Shown in pieces: positions 15,818-25,528 of a DNA stretch of 64,000 bases. How positions within the stretch are numbered: the stretch's first letter is position 1; every line of letters starts with the position of its first letter. Source of the DNA: Pseudomonadota bacterium (lineage in GTDB: Bacteria; Pseudomonadota; Gammaproteobacteria; Burkholderiales; Rhodocyclaceae); assembly GCA_018241725.1 (NCBI GenBank), contig JAFEDI010000045.1, positions 1-64,000 on the forward strand, in the 5' to 3' direction. A program made the position numbers and the translations under genes. The notes beneath the pieces were generated by a model. It was given only the letters and a program-made list of their open reading frames with translations, did no database searches and was not told where the DNA came from.

Positions 15818-17780
15818 CAACGCCGCTGTGATGGCCGCCTGGGAGTCCTTCCTGAGCGGCGACGCCGCCCGCAACGACACCCTGCGGACCCTGGTGGACC
15901 GCTCCTGGCGGCGTTGCCAGGACGCCCGCGTAGACCCGGACCGCCGCTACGCCCCCGATCCCCTGCCCGAACACGCGCTGTACGCGCTGAAGGAGAGCAA
16001 CAGCGAACTGCTGGAGGCCGGCGCACCGGTGATGGCCTACGCGCGGGACTTCCTCGCCGAGAGCGGCACGATGATGCTGCTGGCCGACACCCAATGCACC
16101 ATCCTCACGATGGAGGGCGACACGCCGACGGTGGATACCGCCGAATCGATCCGCCTGATTCCCGGCGTCAACTGGAGCGAGCGCATCTGCGGCACCAACG
16201 CCATCGGCACGGCGCTGGCCGTCGGCCAGCCGGTGCAGATCCATTCGGCCGAGCATTTCTGTGCCGGCATCAAGCTGTGGACCTGTTCGGCAGCGGTGAT
16301 CCGCCATCCCCAGAGCGGCGAGATCGTCGGCGTGATCGACGTCTCCGGCCTGTCCGAAACCTATAACCGCCAAAGCCTGGCCCTCGCCGTCACCACCGCC
16401 AGCCGCATCGAGAGCCGCCTGGCCGCGCGGGAGATGGAGCTTCGCTGCCGCCTGCTGGAAGGGGCGATGGGCCGCTGGGGCTCCAGCGCCGCCGACGGCC
16501 TGATTCTCTTCGACCGGCGCGGCGTGCCGGTCAAGATCAACGAGCACACTGCCACCGCCGTCGCTGCGCGGGGTGGCGACATGGACCTGTCTGCCCCAGC
16601 GCGCCTGCCGGAAATGGCTCTCGGTGCCGACGGTCCGGTCGGCCCATTGCCCGAATGGATGAACAACGACTGGCTGGTGCCGGTGACGAGCCACGGCCTG
16701 CGCCTCGGCACGCTGCTGATCATGCCCCTCGCCCGCGGCACCCGCCCGGCCTCCATCCAGCAGGCCGCGCCGAACTGTACGCCGCCCGACAGCCCGGCCA
16801 AGGTGCGCAATTTCGCGTCCCTGGTCAGCCGCAATCCGGCGCTGCTGTCGGCCATCGACAAGGCGCGCCAGCTGGCCCGTTCGAAGGTGCCGGTGCTGCT
16901 GCTTGGCGAGACCGGCGTCGGCAAGGAGGAGTTTGCCCGCGGCATCCACGAGGCCAGCCAGCGTGCCAGCGGCGCCTACGTGGCCCTCAACTGCGGCGGA
17001 CTGTCGCGGGAGCTGCTGGCCAGCGAGCTGTTCGGCTATGCGGAAGGCGCCTTCACCGGCGCGCGCAAGGGCGGCATGATGGGCAAGATCGAGGCCGCCG
17101 ACGGGGGCACCCTGTTCCTCGACGAAATCGGCGAGATGCCCATCGACCTGCAGCCCCACCTGCTGCGGGTGCTGGAGGAAGGCGAGATCCACCGCCTCGG
17201 CGAAAACGCCCCGCGCAAGGTGAACTTCCGCCTGGTCGCCGCCACCCACCGTAACCTGCGCGAAGAGGTCGCCGCCGGCCGCTTCCGCATGGACCTCTAT
17301 TACCGCATCGCCGTCACGACCCTACATCTGCCGCCGCTGCGCGAACGGCGGGAGGACATTCCGCTGCTGGTGGACCTGTTCCTCGCCCGCTTCGCAGCCC
17401 AGCACGGCCTGCCCGAACGCCCGCTCGGCATCGGCGTCCTGGAACGGCTGCAGGCCTATTCGTGGCCCGGCAACGTGCGCGAACTGCGCAACGCGGTGGA
17501 GAGCATGGTGCTGATGAGCGATGGGCCGGAGATCGACGCCGATGCCCTGCCCGCCGAGTTGTCGGACATCGAGGTTCCAGCGCCAGCCGCCAGCGGTGGC
17601 TCGCGGATCTGCAGCATCGCCGATGGCGAGCTGGAGTTGATCCGCCGCGCTATCGCCGCCACCGGCGGCAACCTCACCTGGGCCGCACGCCAGCTCAACA
17701 TCGCCAAGAGCACGCTGTATCTCAAGCTCAAACGCTACGGGCTGGAGGTGGACCGGGAGCGCGCCCGCACCAGTGCCTGA
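15798..17780 (+). CDS. acxR: Acetone carboxylase transcriptional activator, sigma-54 enhancer-binding protein
   Basis: The 660-residue protein has a GAF-type sensor region (about 75-220), an AAA+ domain and a C-terminal Fis-type helix-turn-helix (about 615-650, [20 protein letters not shown]). The AAA+ domain shows Walker [10 protein letters not shown], the GAFTGA loop that contacts sigma-54, and Walker [11 protein letters not shown]. This is the AcxR/AcoR layout, and its position after acxABC gives the name. The GTG at 15798 is the only usable start, because a stop lies in frame at 15771; GGAGG precedes it by 5 nt. It has its own sigma-54 promoter. Confidence 0.92.
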   Translation: MFSNPRNNAAVMAAWESFLSGDAARNDTLRTLVDRSWRRCQDARVDPDRRYAPDPLPEHALYALKESNSELLEAGAPVMAYARDFLAESGTMMLLADTQCTILTMEGDTPTVDTAESIRLIPGVNWSERICGTNAIGTALAVGQPVQIHSAEHFCAGIKLWTCSAAVIRHPQSGEIVGVIDVSGLSETYNRQSLALAVTTASRIESRLAAREMELRCRLLEGAMGRWGSSAADGLILFDRRGVPVKINEHTATAVAARGGDMDLSAPARLPEMALGADGPVGPLPEWMNNDWLVPVTSHGLRLGTLLIMPLARGTRPASIQQAAPNCTPPDSPAKVRNFASLVSRNPALLSAIDKARQLARSKVPVLLLGETGVGKEEFARGIHEASQRASGAYVALNCGGLSRELLASELFGYAEGAFTGARKGGMMGKIEAADGGTLFLDEIGEMPIDLQPHLLRVLEEGEIHRLGENAPRKVNFRLVAATHRNLREEVAAGRFRMDLYYRIAVTTLHLPPLRERREDIPLLVDLFLARFAAQHGLPERPLGIGVLERLQAYSWPGNVRELRNAVESMVLMSDGPEIDADALPAELSDIEVPAPAASGGSRICSIADGELELIRRAIAATGGNLTWAARQLNIAKSTLYLKLKRYGLEVDRERARTSA

Positions 17781-17832
17781 CAGCAGGCTTGCAAACGGGG
17801 CGGTTTGTGTAAAAAGCAGCCCGCCCCGCCGC

Positions 17833-17854
17833 TGGCCGGACTAAAATCCGGCCA
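17833..17854 (+). promoter_or_regulatory. Hairpin abutting the start codon of the TonB-like gene
   Basis: TGGCCGGA, a 6-nt loop and TCCGGCCA form a perfect 8-bp stem that ends one base before the ATG at 17855. No Shine-Dalgarno sequence is visible, so this structure sits where the ribosome would bind. Confidence 0.45.
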
Positions 17855-18751
17855 ATGTTCGACTCGCCCCAATCCAGGTCCTCGCGCGCCCTCCAGCTGG
17901 CGATCGCGACGTCTCTGCTCGTGCATGGCCTCCTGCTGCTGGTCAAGCTGAACCCGCCGGAGCAGACGCAGGACAGCCCCAGGCTGGAAGCCCGCCTCGC
18001 TCCGCCGCCGGCCCCCCGTTCGGAGATCAGGCCGCGCCCGAAACAGCCGGTCAAGGTCGCCGAAGCCGAGCCACGCAAGACTCAGAAGGCGCCGAAGCCG
18101 AAGACCAAGGCGGCCGAGAACCGTCCCCGCATCCTGACCGCCCGCAAGTCGGACGCACCGGCAATCCGGAGCGCCGAACCCGCACCGACCTGGAGCGTGG
18201 CCCAGAAGGAGGAGATGGACAACTTCCTCAACGATCTGGCCCGCGACGCGAAGAAGCCGCCCCCACCGCCGCCGACCCTCGCCGAGCGCTCCATGGCGAT
18301 GGCCCGCGAGATCGGCCGCGAGCAGATGCGCGAGTCTCGCGGGCGCAGTTCGAGCAGCCTGGAAGATCTGGTCGAGCGCATCCCCAACAGCCCGCCGGTG
18401 GATCCCTTCAGCCTCGAGTTCTACATGGACGCGCTGGTCAAGAAGCTCAACCGCAGCGCGGCCTTCGTGAAGAACGACCCGCGCACCCGCGGCATCCGCA
18501 ACGCCTCCATCGAGGTGCGCCTGAACCCGGACGGCTCGCTGAAGAGCTTCAAGGTCGTCAACGCCGGCGACCAGCAGGACGAGATCGCCTTCGTGAAGTC
18601 GGTCGTCGAGCGGGCGGTGCCCTTTTCCTCCTTTCCGCCAGACATCGTGAAATCCGCCAAGTCCCTGGCGCTGATGATCTGCATCCAGCCGCCCAGCCTG
18701 GGCGGCGGCAGCTTCGGCTTCACGCGCCGCGGCGACGGCACCGGCTGCTGA
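17855..18751 (+). CDS. TonB-like protein with C-terminal TonB-type domain
   Basis: The 298-residue protein has one N-terminal membrane anchor (about residues 13-31), then a Pro/Lys-rich periplasmic spacer (33-110) and a second poly-Pro stretch near 140. A C-terminal domain (about 195-285) has TonB-like strand patterns (IEVRLNPDGSLKSFKVVNA, then FSSFPPDI). This is the architecture of TonB or TolA relatives, which couple inner-membrane energy to outer-membrane receptors. No exbBD genes or receptor are adjacent, and the canonical TonB YP motif was not found, so its partner is unknown. Confidence 0.65.
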   Translation: MFDSPQSRSSRALQLAIATSLLVHGLLLLVKLNPPEQTQDSPRLEARLAPPPAPRSEIRPRPKQPVKVAEAEPRKTQKAPKPKTKAAENRPRILTARKSDAPAIRSAEPAPTWSVAQKEEMDNFLNDLARDAKKPPPPPPTLAERSMAMAREIGREQMRESRGRSSSSLEDLVERIPNSPPVDPFSLEFYMDALVKKLNRSAAFVKNDPRTRGIRNASIEVRLNPDGSLKSFKVVNAGDQQDEIAFVKSVVERAVPFSSFPPDIVKSAKSLALMICIQPPSLGGGSFGFTRRGDGTGC

Positions 18752-18777
18752 CGTCGCCGCACTTTCAGGAGACCACC

Positions 18778-19746
18778 ATGGCTTACGACGTCATCGGTGA
18801 CATCCACGGGCAGGCCGACAAGCTCGAAGCCTTGCTGCAGCACATGGGTTACCGCCTCGGTGATGGCGTGTGGCGCCACCCGTCGCGCACGGCAGTGTTC
18901 GTCGGCGACTTCATCGACCGCGGCCCGCAGCAGCTGCGCACCGTCCGCATCGCCCGTGGCATGGTGGAAAGCGGCGCGGCGCTGGCGGTGATGGGCAACC
19001 ACGAACTCAACGCCATCGCCTGGCACACGCCGGACCCTCTGCATCCCGGTGAATACCTGCGCCGCCATTACAGCGTCCGCTGGGGACACAAGAACCGCGT
19101 CCAGCACCAGCGCTTCCTGGACGAAGTGGCCGGCGACCCGGCGCTGCACGCCGAGCTCATCGCGTGGTTCCGGACCCTCCCCTTGTGGCTGGAACTGCCG
19201 GGCATCCGCGTCGTACATGCCTGCTGGCACCAGGGCTTGATGGACTGGCTGAAAGCCACAGGCTACGTCGATGAAAACCGCTTGCTGCCCGCGGCGATAC
19301 CGGAGGCCACCCGCGAACCCGACGACGACGCGGTGACCGATACGCCCGAGCCCAGCCTGTTCCGCGCCGCCGAGATCCTCACCAAGGGGCTGGAGATTCC
19401 CTTGCCGGACGGCCTCTCCTACCAGGACAAGGACGGCATCGCACGCCATAGAGTGCGCATCCGCTGGTGGGACAAGGACGCCACCAGCTGCCGGCGCGCA
19501 GCCCTCGTGCAGGACGCATTGCGCAGTCAGTTGCCGGACACGCCGCTCCCCGATTACGCCCGCATCGACAACCAGGACCCGCGGCCGGTGTTCTTCGGCC
19601 ATTACTGGATGACCGGGCAACCCCACGTGCTCGCGCCGAACGCTGCCTGCGTCGATTACTCCGCCGCCAACGGCGGTCCGCTGGTGGCGTATCGCTGGGA
19701 CGGGGAAGCGCAGTTGACCGACGCTCATTTCTGCCGCGCGCCCTGA
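18778..19746 (+). CDS. Metallophosphoesterase (PPP-type)
   Basis: The 322-residue cytosolic protein carries the three signature motifs of calcineurin-like phosphoesterases: GDIHG near residue 7, GDFIDRG near 43 and GNHE near 79. These bind two metal ions, and downstream histidines complete the site. Relatives include serine/threonine phosphatases and diadenosine tetraphosphatases; the substrate cannot be told from sequence. The SD GGAG precedes the ATG closely, and the gene is 26 nt after the TonB-like gene, so the two may be cotranscribed. Confidence 0.85.
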   Translation: MAYDVIGDIHGQADKLEALLQHMGYRLGDGVWRHPSRTAVFVGDFIDRGPQQLRTVRIARGMVESGAALAVMGNHELNAIAWHTPDPLHPGEYLRRHYSVRWGHKNRVQHQRFLDEVAGDPALHAELIAWFRTLPLWLELPGIRVVHACWHQGLMDWLKATGYVDENRLLPAAIPEATREPDDDAVTDTPEPSLFRAAEILTKGLEIPLPDGLSYQDKDGIARHRVRIRWWDKDATSCRRAALVQDALRSQLPDTPLPDYARIDNQDPRPVFFGHYWMTGQPHVLAPNAACVDYSAANGGPLVAYRWDGEAQLTDAHFCRAP

Positions 19747-19753
19747 GCGTCGG
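19718..19753 (+). terminator. Inverted repeat across the phosphoesterase stop
   Basis: CCGACGCTCA (19718-19727) pairs perfectly with TGAGCGTCGG (19744-19753) around a 16-nt loop. There is no T-run, so it may be an attenuator or mRNA end protector rather than a true intrinsic terminator. Confidence 0.3.
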
Positions 19754-19837
19754 CTCCATGAACGCATACGAGGCCGTTCTACTTCGACGCGGACTGGGCT
19801 AGATTGGGAGCCTCTGCCTTCTGCAAAGGCCCGTGCC

Positions 19838-21328
19838 ATGTCTTGCCTCCTCGCCCTCGACCAGGGCACCAGCAGCAGCCGTGCCATCGTCTTCGACGCT
19901 GGGGGCCAGGCCCTCGGCAGCGCCCAACTCGAATTCCGCCAGTCCTACCCACAACCGGGCTGGGTCGAGCACGACCCGCTGGAGATCTGGCAGACCCAGC
20001 TCGACTGTGCCCGCCAGGCCCTGAGCAAGGCCGGGCTGACCGGTGCCGACGTAGCGGCCATCGGCATCGCCAACCAACGGGAAACCACCGTGCTGTGGGA
20101 GCGGGCCAGCGGCCGGCCGCTCGCACCGGCCATCGTCTGGCAGGACCGCCGCACCGTGGACGCCTGCGAAGCCCTGCGTGCAGACGGACATGCGGCGCAG
20201 ATCCGCGCGAAGACCGGCCTGGAGATCGATGCCTATTTCTCCGCCACCAAGCTGGCCTGGCTGCTCGACCATGTGCCGGACGCACGCCGCCGCGCCGCCG
20301 CCGGCGAGCTGGCCTTCGGCACCATCGACAGCTGGCTGGTGTGGCAGCTCACCGCCGGGCGGCGGCACGTCACCGACCCGAGCAATGCCTCGCGCACGAT
20401 GCTCTTCGACATCCACCGCCAATGCTGGGACGAGGAACTGCTGGCCATGTTCGACATTCCCGCCGCGCTGCTGCCGGACGTGGTGGACACCAGCGGCATA
20501 CTCGGCGAAACCCAGGCGGAGCTGTTCGGCAGTGCGATCCCGATCGGCGGCCTGGCCGGCGACCAGCAGGCCGCCACCTTCGGCCAGGCCTGCCTGCAGC
20601 CCGGCTCGGCAAAGAACACCTACGGCACCGGCTGCTTCCTGATGCTCAACACCGGCGCCACGCTGGTCGAGTCCAGCCATCGCCTGCTCAGCACCCTCGG
20701 CTGGCGCATCGGCGGGCAGACCACTTACATGCTGGAAGGCAGCGTCTTCATCGGCGGCGCGGTAGTGCAATGGCTGCGCGACGGGCTGGGGCTGATCCAG
20801 CGCGCCGCCGACATCGAAGCCCTCGCCGCCTCGGTGCCGGACGCCGGCGGCGTGGTACTGGTGCCGGCCTTCGCCGGCCTGGGCGCACCCTATTGGGACG
20901 GCTACGCCCGCGGCACGCTGGTCGGCCTGACCCGCGGCAGCGGCAAGGCCCACATCGCCCGCGCCGCGCTGGAGGCCATCGCGCTGCAGACGGTCGACCT
21001 GGTGGACGCCATGAATGGCGACGGCGCCGGCCCGCTGAGCGAACTACGGGTGGACGGCGGCGCAGCGGGCAACGACCTGCTGATGCAGATCCAGGCCGAC
21101 CTGCTCGGCGTGCCGGTGATCCGCCCACGACAGACGGAGACGACCGCCCTCGGCGCGGCCTATCTCGCCGGTCTGGCGGTCGGCGTATGGCGCAGCCCCG
21201 AAGAGCTGTCCTCCCACTGGAAGGCCGAGCGGGTGTTCGAGCCAGCCTGCAGCCAGGACGAGCGTAGCGCCCGCATCGCCGAATGGCACCGGGCCGTGGA
21301 GCGCGCCCGCGGATGGGCCGCGGCATGA
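19838..21328 (+). CDS. glpK: Glycerol kinase
   Basis: The 496-residue FGGY-family kinase phosphorylates glycerol to glycerol-3-phosphate. It starts with the family phosphate-binding signature [16 protein letters not shown]. It also has the conserved QDRRT glycerol-binding segment and the C-terminal signature [10 protein letters not shown] and [15 protein letters not shown]. Its length is typical. Its stop overlaps the start of glpD (ATGA), a tight operon. No glycerol facilitator gene is present here. Confidence 0.95.
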   Translation: MSCLLALDQGTSSSRAIVFDAGGQALGSAQLEFRQSYPQPGWVEHDPLEIWQTQLDCARQALSKAGLTGADVAAIGIANQRETTVLWERASGRPLAPAIVWQDRRTVDACEALRADGHAAQIRAKTGLEIDAYFSATKLAWLLDHVPDARRRAAAGELAFGTIDSWLVWQLTAGRRHVTDPSNASRTMLFDIHRQCWDEELLAMFDIPAALLPDVVDTSGILGETQAELFGSAIPIGGLAGDQQAATFGQACLQPGSAKNTYGTGCFLMLNTGATLVESSHRLLSTLGWRIGGQTTYMLEGSVFIGGAVVQWLRDGLGLIQRAADIEALAASVPDAGGVVLVPAFAGLGAPYWDGYARGTLVGLTRGSGKAHIARAALEAIALQTVDLVDAMNGDGAGPLSELRVDGGAAGNDLLMQIQADLLGVPVIRPRQTETTALGAAYLAGLAVGVWRSPEELSSHWKAERVFEPACSQDERSARIAEWHRAVERARGWAAA

Positions 21329-22845
21329 GGCGCGAAACCCTGCTCGACCGCCTGCGCCAGACACCGCGCTGGGACGTGCTGGTCATCGGCGGCGGCGCCA
21401 CCGGCCTCGGCTGCGCTGTCGATGCCGCGTCACGGGGCTATTCGACGCTGCTGCTGGAAGCCCACGATTTCGCCAAGGGCACCAGTTCCCGGTCCACCAA
21501 GCTGGTGCACGGCGGCGTCCGTTACCTGGCCCAGGGCCGCATTGGACTGGTCCATGAAGCCCTGGCCGAGCGGGCCCTCCTGCTCGCCAACGCGCCGCAT
21601 CTGGTCCATCCCCAGCGCTTCGTCGTGCCACTCTATCGGCAATGGGACCGCCTGCAGCTCGGCGTCGGCCTGGCCGCCTACGACTGGCTGGCCGGCGCTC
21701 ACAGCCTCGGCGCCAGCCGTCCGCTGTCGGTGGAAGAAACCCGCCGCGCGCTACCCGGCGTGCGCGAGGACGGGCTGGTCGGCGGCATCGCCTACATGGA
21801 CGCCCGTTTCGACGACGCCCGGCTGGCTATCGCGTTGATGCGCACGGTGCTGGATCTGGGCGGCCTGGCCCTCAACCGGCTGACGGTGACGGGGCTGCGC
21901 CACGAGCACGGGCGGGTCGTCGGTGTCGCTGCGCAGGACACGGAAAGTAGCGAGGCTTTCGCGCTGTCGGCGCGGGTCGTCGTCAATGCGGCCGGCGTGT
22001 GGGCCGACGCCATCCGGCGCCTCGACGATCCGACGAGCGCAGCCCAGTTGAACCCCAGCCAGGGCGTACACATCGTGCTCGACCGGGATTTTCTGCCCGG
22101 CGACGCGGCACTGTTGGTGCCACGCACCGATGACGGCCGCGTGCTGTTCATCATCCCCTGGCAGGGCAAGCTGCTGCTCGGCACCACCGACACGCCGCGA
22201 CCGGACATTCCGCTGGAACCCCGGCCGCTGGAGGGCGAGGTGGACTTCATCCTCGCCACCGCGGCCCGCTATCTGCGCCGCAAGCCACAACGCAGTGACA
22301 TCCGCAGCCAGTTCGCCGGCCTGCGCCCGCTGATCGGCGGCAGCGGCAACACGTCGAGCCTGTCGCGGGAGCATGTGATCCAGGTCGCACCGAGCGGGCT
22401 GGTGTCGGTGGCCGGCGGCAAATGGACCACCTACCGGCGCATGGGCGAGGAGATCGTCAACCAGGCCGCAGCCGTCGCCGGCCTGCCGGCCCGCCCCTGC
22501 CGGACCCGCAGCCTGCTTCTGCACGGCAGCCCGGCGGCGCCGTCCGACGACGTGTTCGGCACCGATCGCACCGCCGTGGACACCCTGCCCGGCGCGGCAC
22601 GCCGGCTGCATCCGGCGCTGTCCCTCAGCGAAGCGGAAGTCCGCTTCGCCGCCCGCGAGGAACAGGCCCACAACGTGGAAGACGTACTGGCCCGCCGCCA
22701 TCGGGCGCTGTTCGTGGACGCCACAGCGGCCATCGAAGCTGCACCAGCGGTCGCGGCGATCCTCGCCGATGAGCTGGGCTGGAGCACGGAACGCACTGAC
22801 GAAATGACGGAAGCCTTCCGCTGGCTGGCAGAAGGCTTCCGCTGA
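21325..22845 (+). CDS. glpD: Glycerol-3-phosphate dehydrogenase (FAD)
   Basis: The 506-residue flavoprotein oxidises glycerol-3-phosphate to dihydroxyacetone phosphate and passes electrons to quinones at the membrane. An N-terminal FAD-binding motif ([18 protein letters not shown]) and the family motif [17 protein letters not shown] are clear, and the C-terminal DAO domain is complete. The ATG at 21325 was chosen because it overlaps the glpK stop; earlier in-frame starts would overlap glpK further. Confidence 0.94.
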   Translation: MRRETLLDRLRQTPRWDVLVIGGGATGLGCAVDAASRGYSTLLLEAHDFAKGTSSRSTKLVHGGVRYLAQGRIGLVHEALAERALLLANAPHLVHPQRFVVPLYRQWDRLQLGVGLAAYDWLAGAHSLGASRPLSVEETRRALPGVREDGLVGGIAYMDARFDDARLAIALMRTVLDLGGLALNRLTVTGLRHEHGRVVGVAAQDTESSEAFALSARVVVNAAGVWADAIRRLDDPTSAAQLNPSQGVHIVLDRDFLPGDAALLVPRTDDGRVLFIIPWQGKLLLGTTDTPRPDIPLEPRPLEGEVDFILATAARYLRRKPQRSDIRSQFAGLRPLIGGSGNTSSLSREHVIQVAPSGLVSVAGGKWTTYRRMGEEIVNQAAAVAGLPARPCRTRSLLLHGSPAAPSDDVFGTDRTAVDTLPGAARRLHPALSLSEAEVRFAAREEQAHNVEDVLARRHRALFVDATAAIEAAPAVAAILADELGWSTERTDEMTEAFRWLAEGFR

Positions 22846-22850
22846 AGGCG

Positions 22851-22872
22851 CGGCCTGAAGGGATTCAGGCCG
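22851..22872. terminator. Hairpin between convergent glpD and cphA
   Basis: CGGCCTGAA pairs with TTCAGGCCG around a GGGA loop, a 9-bp stem in the 33-bp gap between convergent genes. It has no T-run on either side, so it is at best a weak bidirectional terminator. Confidence 0.45.
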
Positions 22873-22878
22873 GGACGA

Positions 22879-25455
22879 TCAGGCCTTCGTCTCTGCGATG
22901 CGCTTGGCGATGTGCTCCAGCGCCTCTTCGACCTGGTCGATGAGGATCAGGCACAGGTCGCCGGATTCGAGCTTCTGCAGCGCGCTGTCGATGGCCGTGA
23001 ACTCGCCGCGGATCTCGCAGATGCTCTTGGTGCGCGGCGCGCCCACCAGCCCCTCCTGCAGCAGCGCCAGCACCTCGCCGTCAGCACGGCCGCGCTGGCA
23101 GTCGTCCTGATACAGCACCACGTCGTCGAAGACCTTGCCGAGGATGCGGGTCTGCTCGCGGATATCCTCGTCGCGACGGTCGCCGGCACCGCTGATGACC
23201 ACCGAGCGGCGCTTGGCAGGCATGCTCTCGACGGCCTGCACCAGCGCCAGGATGGCATCCGGGTTATGGCCATAGTCGGCGATCAGCGTGGCGCCCTTGT
23301 AGTCGAACACGTTGAAGCGGCCCGGCGCGTTGGCGGCGTCGTTCACGAAGCTCGCGGCGCCGGCGATGATGGTCTCCGGCGGAACGCCCAGCGCCCATGT
23401 GGCGGCGATGGCGGCCATGGCGTTCTCGACCTGGAAGGAGATCACACCGTTGCGGGTGATCGGAATGCCGGCCAGCGGCACGCGGAACTCCTCGCTACCC
23501 TGGGCCGCGACGATCGCGTCGTCGTCCACGAAAACCACCCGGTGACCCTGCACGCGATGGGTGACCAGCACGTGGTTGTACTGGTCGGCGGCGAAGAACA
23601 GCACCGAGCCCGGGCAGGCACTGGCCATCTTGACGACCATCGGGTCGGCGGCGTTGAGCACCGCAGTACCGCTGGACTTCACGTTCTGCACGATGACCCG
23701 CTTCACCACCGCCAGGTCTTCGACGGTGCTGATGTAGGACAGGCCCAGGTGGTCGCCCATGCCAATGTTGGTCACCACCGCCACGTCGCAGCGGTCGAAG
23801 GCCAGGCCTTCGCGCAGCACACCGCCACGAGCGGTCTCGAACACCGCAGCGTCCACGTCCGGGTGGAGCAGGATGTTGCGGGCGCTGCGCGGGCCACTGC
23901 AGTCGCCGGTGTCGATGCGGCGCTTGCCCACATAGACGCCGTCGGAGTTGGTCATGCCGACCCGGTTGCCGGCCACGCCGAGGATGTGGGCGGACAGGCG
24001 CACGGTGGTCGTCTTGCCATTGGTACCGGCCACCGCGATGACCGGGATACGGCCGTCTTCACCGGGCTTGAACATGTTGGCGACGATGGCCTCGCCGACC
24101 GGGCGGCCCTTGCCGTAGGACGGCTGCAGGTGCATGCGCAGGCCGGGCGCCGCGTTGGCTTCGACGATGCCGCCGCTCTGGGCTTCCAGCGGCTCCAGCA
24201 CGCTCTCGCAGACCACGTCCACGCCGCAGATGTCGAGGCCGATGTTCTTGGCCGCGGCAATCGCCCGCTCGGCGACTTCGGGGTGCACGTCGTCCGTCAC
24301 GTCGGTGGCGGTGCCGCCAGTGGACAGGTTGGCGTTGTTGCGCAGGATCACGCGCTTGCCCTTGGGCGGCACGGAGCCGGCCTCGTAGCCCTGCTTGGCG
24401 AGGGTAGCAACGGCGATCTCATCGAAGCGGATCTTGGTCAGCGAAGTGGCGTGGCCAACGCCACGGCGCGGATCGCTGTTCACGTGGTCCACCAGCTCGC
24501 GGATGGTGCGCTGGCCGTCGCCGATGACCAGCGGCGGCTCGCGGCGGGCGGCGGCGATCAGCTTGTCGCCGACCACCAGCAGGCGGTAGTCGTGGCCCGG
24601 CAGGTAGCGCTCCACCAGCACGTCGTCGCTGATCTCCTCGGCGACGCGGAAGGCGTTCATCACCTCATCCTTGGTGCGCAGCTTGACCGCCACGCCCTTG
24701 CCCTGGTTGCCGTCACGGGGCTTCACGACGACGAGGCCGCCGAGTTCCTTGGCAGCCTGCCAGGCGTCTTCCGCACTGGTCACGGAGCGGCCCAGCGGCA
24801 CCGGCACGCCGGCGGCGCGCAGCAGGTTCTTGGTGAGTTCCTTGTCCTGGGCGATAGCCTCGGCCACGGCGCTGGTCAGGTCGGTCTCGGCGGCCTGGAT
24901 GCGGCGCTGCTTGCTGCCCCAGCCGAACTGCACGAGGCTGCCTTCTGTGAGGCGGCGATAGGGAATGCCCCGGGCAACGGCGGCCTGCACGATGGACCCG
25001 GTGGACGGCCCGAGGCGCACGTCCTCGTCCAGTTCGCGCAGGCGGGCCAGCGCGCCGGCCAGGTCGAAGGGGCCGTCGGTCTCGGCGGCGCGGCACAGCT
25101 CGGTGGCCAGTTCGAAGGCCAGACGGCCGACCTTTTCTTCGGTGTACTCCACCACCACCTGGAAGACGCCCTTCTCGATGGTCTTGGCGGTGCGGCTGAA
25201 GGTCACCGGACAACCGGCGCAGGCCTGCAGGCCGAGGGCGGCGAGTTCCAGCGCCTGGGCCACGGAGCTGGCGCCCATGTGGCCGTCGGCCTCGAGGAAG
25301 CCCATTTCAGGGAAGAGGTTGCGCAGCCGAGTCTCGTAACCCGGAATGGAGTCGATGTCGCGCTCCGCTTCGGTGCAGGTCACGATGGCTTCGATCGCGG
25401 TGTGCCGGCTCCACAGATTGGGGCCGCGCAGAGCCCGGATGCGTGAGACTTCCAT
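22879..25455 (-). CDS. cphA: Cyanophycin synthetase
   Basis: The 858-residue enzyme polymerises aspartate and arginine into cyanophycin using ATP. It has the N-terminal domain, an ATP-grasp domain (about 215-475, with VVKPRDGNQGKGV) and a C-terminal Mur-ligase-like domain with an intact P-loop (AGTNGKTTT, near 480). Length and order fit full CphA. It follows the cphA-like gene at 25529 by 73 nt on the same strand, and both lie in a cyanophycin cluster with the divergent ABC transporter and DUF1854 genes. Confidence 0.93.
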   Translation of the reverse strand: MEVSRIRALRGPNLWSRHTAIEAIVTCTEAERDIDSIPGYETRLRNLFPEMGFLEADGHMGASSVAQALELAALGLQACAGCPVTFSRTAKTIEKGVFQVVVEYTEEKVGRLAFELATELCRAAETDGPFDLAGALARLRELDEDVRLGPSTGSIVQAAVARGIPYRRLTEGSLVQFGWGSKQRRIQAAETDLTSAVAEAIAQDKELTKNLLRAAGVPVPLGRSVTSAEDAWQAAKELGGLVVVKPRDGNQGKGVAVKLRTKDEVMNAFRVAEEISDDVLVERYLPGHDYRLLVVGDKLIAAARREPPLVIGDGQRTIRELVDHVNSDPRRGVGHATSLTKIRFDEIAVATLAKQGYEAGSVPPKGKRVILRNNANLSTGGTATDVTDDVHPEVAERAIAAAKNIGLDICGVDVVCESVLEPLEAQSGGIVEANAAPGLRMHLQPSYGKGRPVGEAIVANMFKPGEDGRIPVIAVAGTNGKTTTVRLSAHILGVAGNRVGMTNSDGVYVGKRRIDTGDCSGPRSARNILLHPDVDAAVFETARGGVLREGLAFDRCDVAVVTNIGMGDHLGLSYISTVEDLAVVKRVIVQNVKSSGTAVLNAADPMVVKMASACPGSVLFFAADQYNHVLVTHRVQGHRVVFVDDDAIVAAQGSEEFRVPLAGIPITRNGVISFQVENAMAAIAATWALGVPPETIIAGAASFVNDAANAPGRFNVFDYKGATLIADYGHNPDAILALVQAVESMPAKRRSVVISGAGDRRDEDIREQTRILGKVFDDVVLYQDDCQRGRADGEVLALLQEGLVGAPRTKSICEIRGEFTAIDSALQKLESGDLCLILIDQVEEALEHIAKRIAETKA

Positions 25456-25528
25456 GGATAACAGTCCTTGTCGTTTTTCTCAGGGGCCACCAACGTCGGG
25501 CAGCCCTTCATCATTGTTCAGTGGCGGC

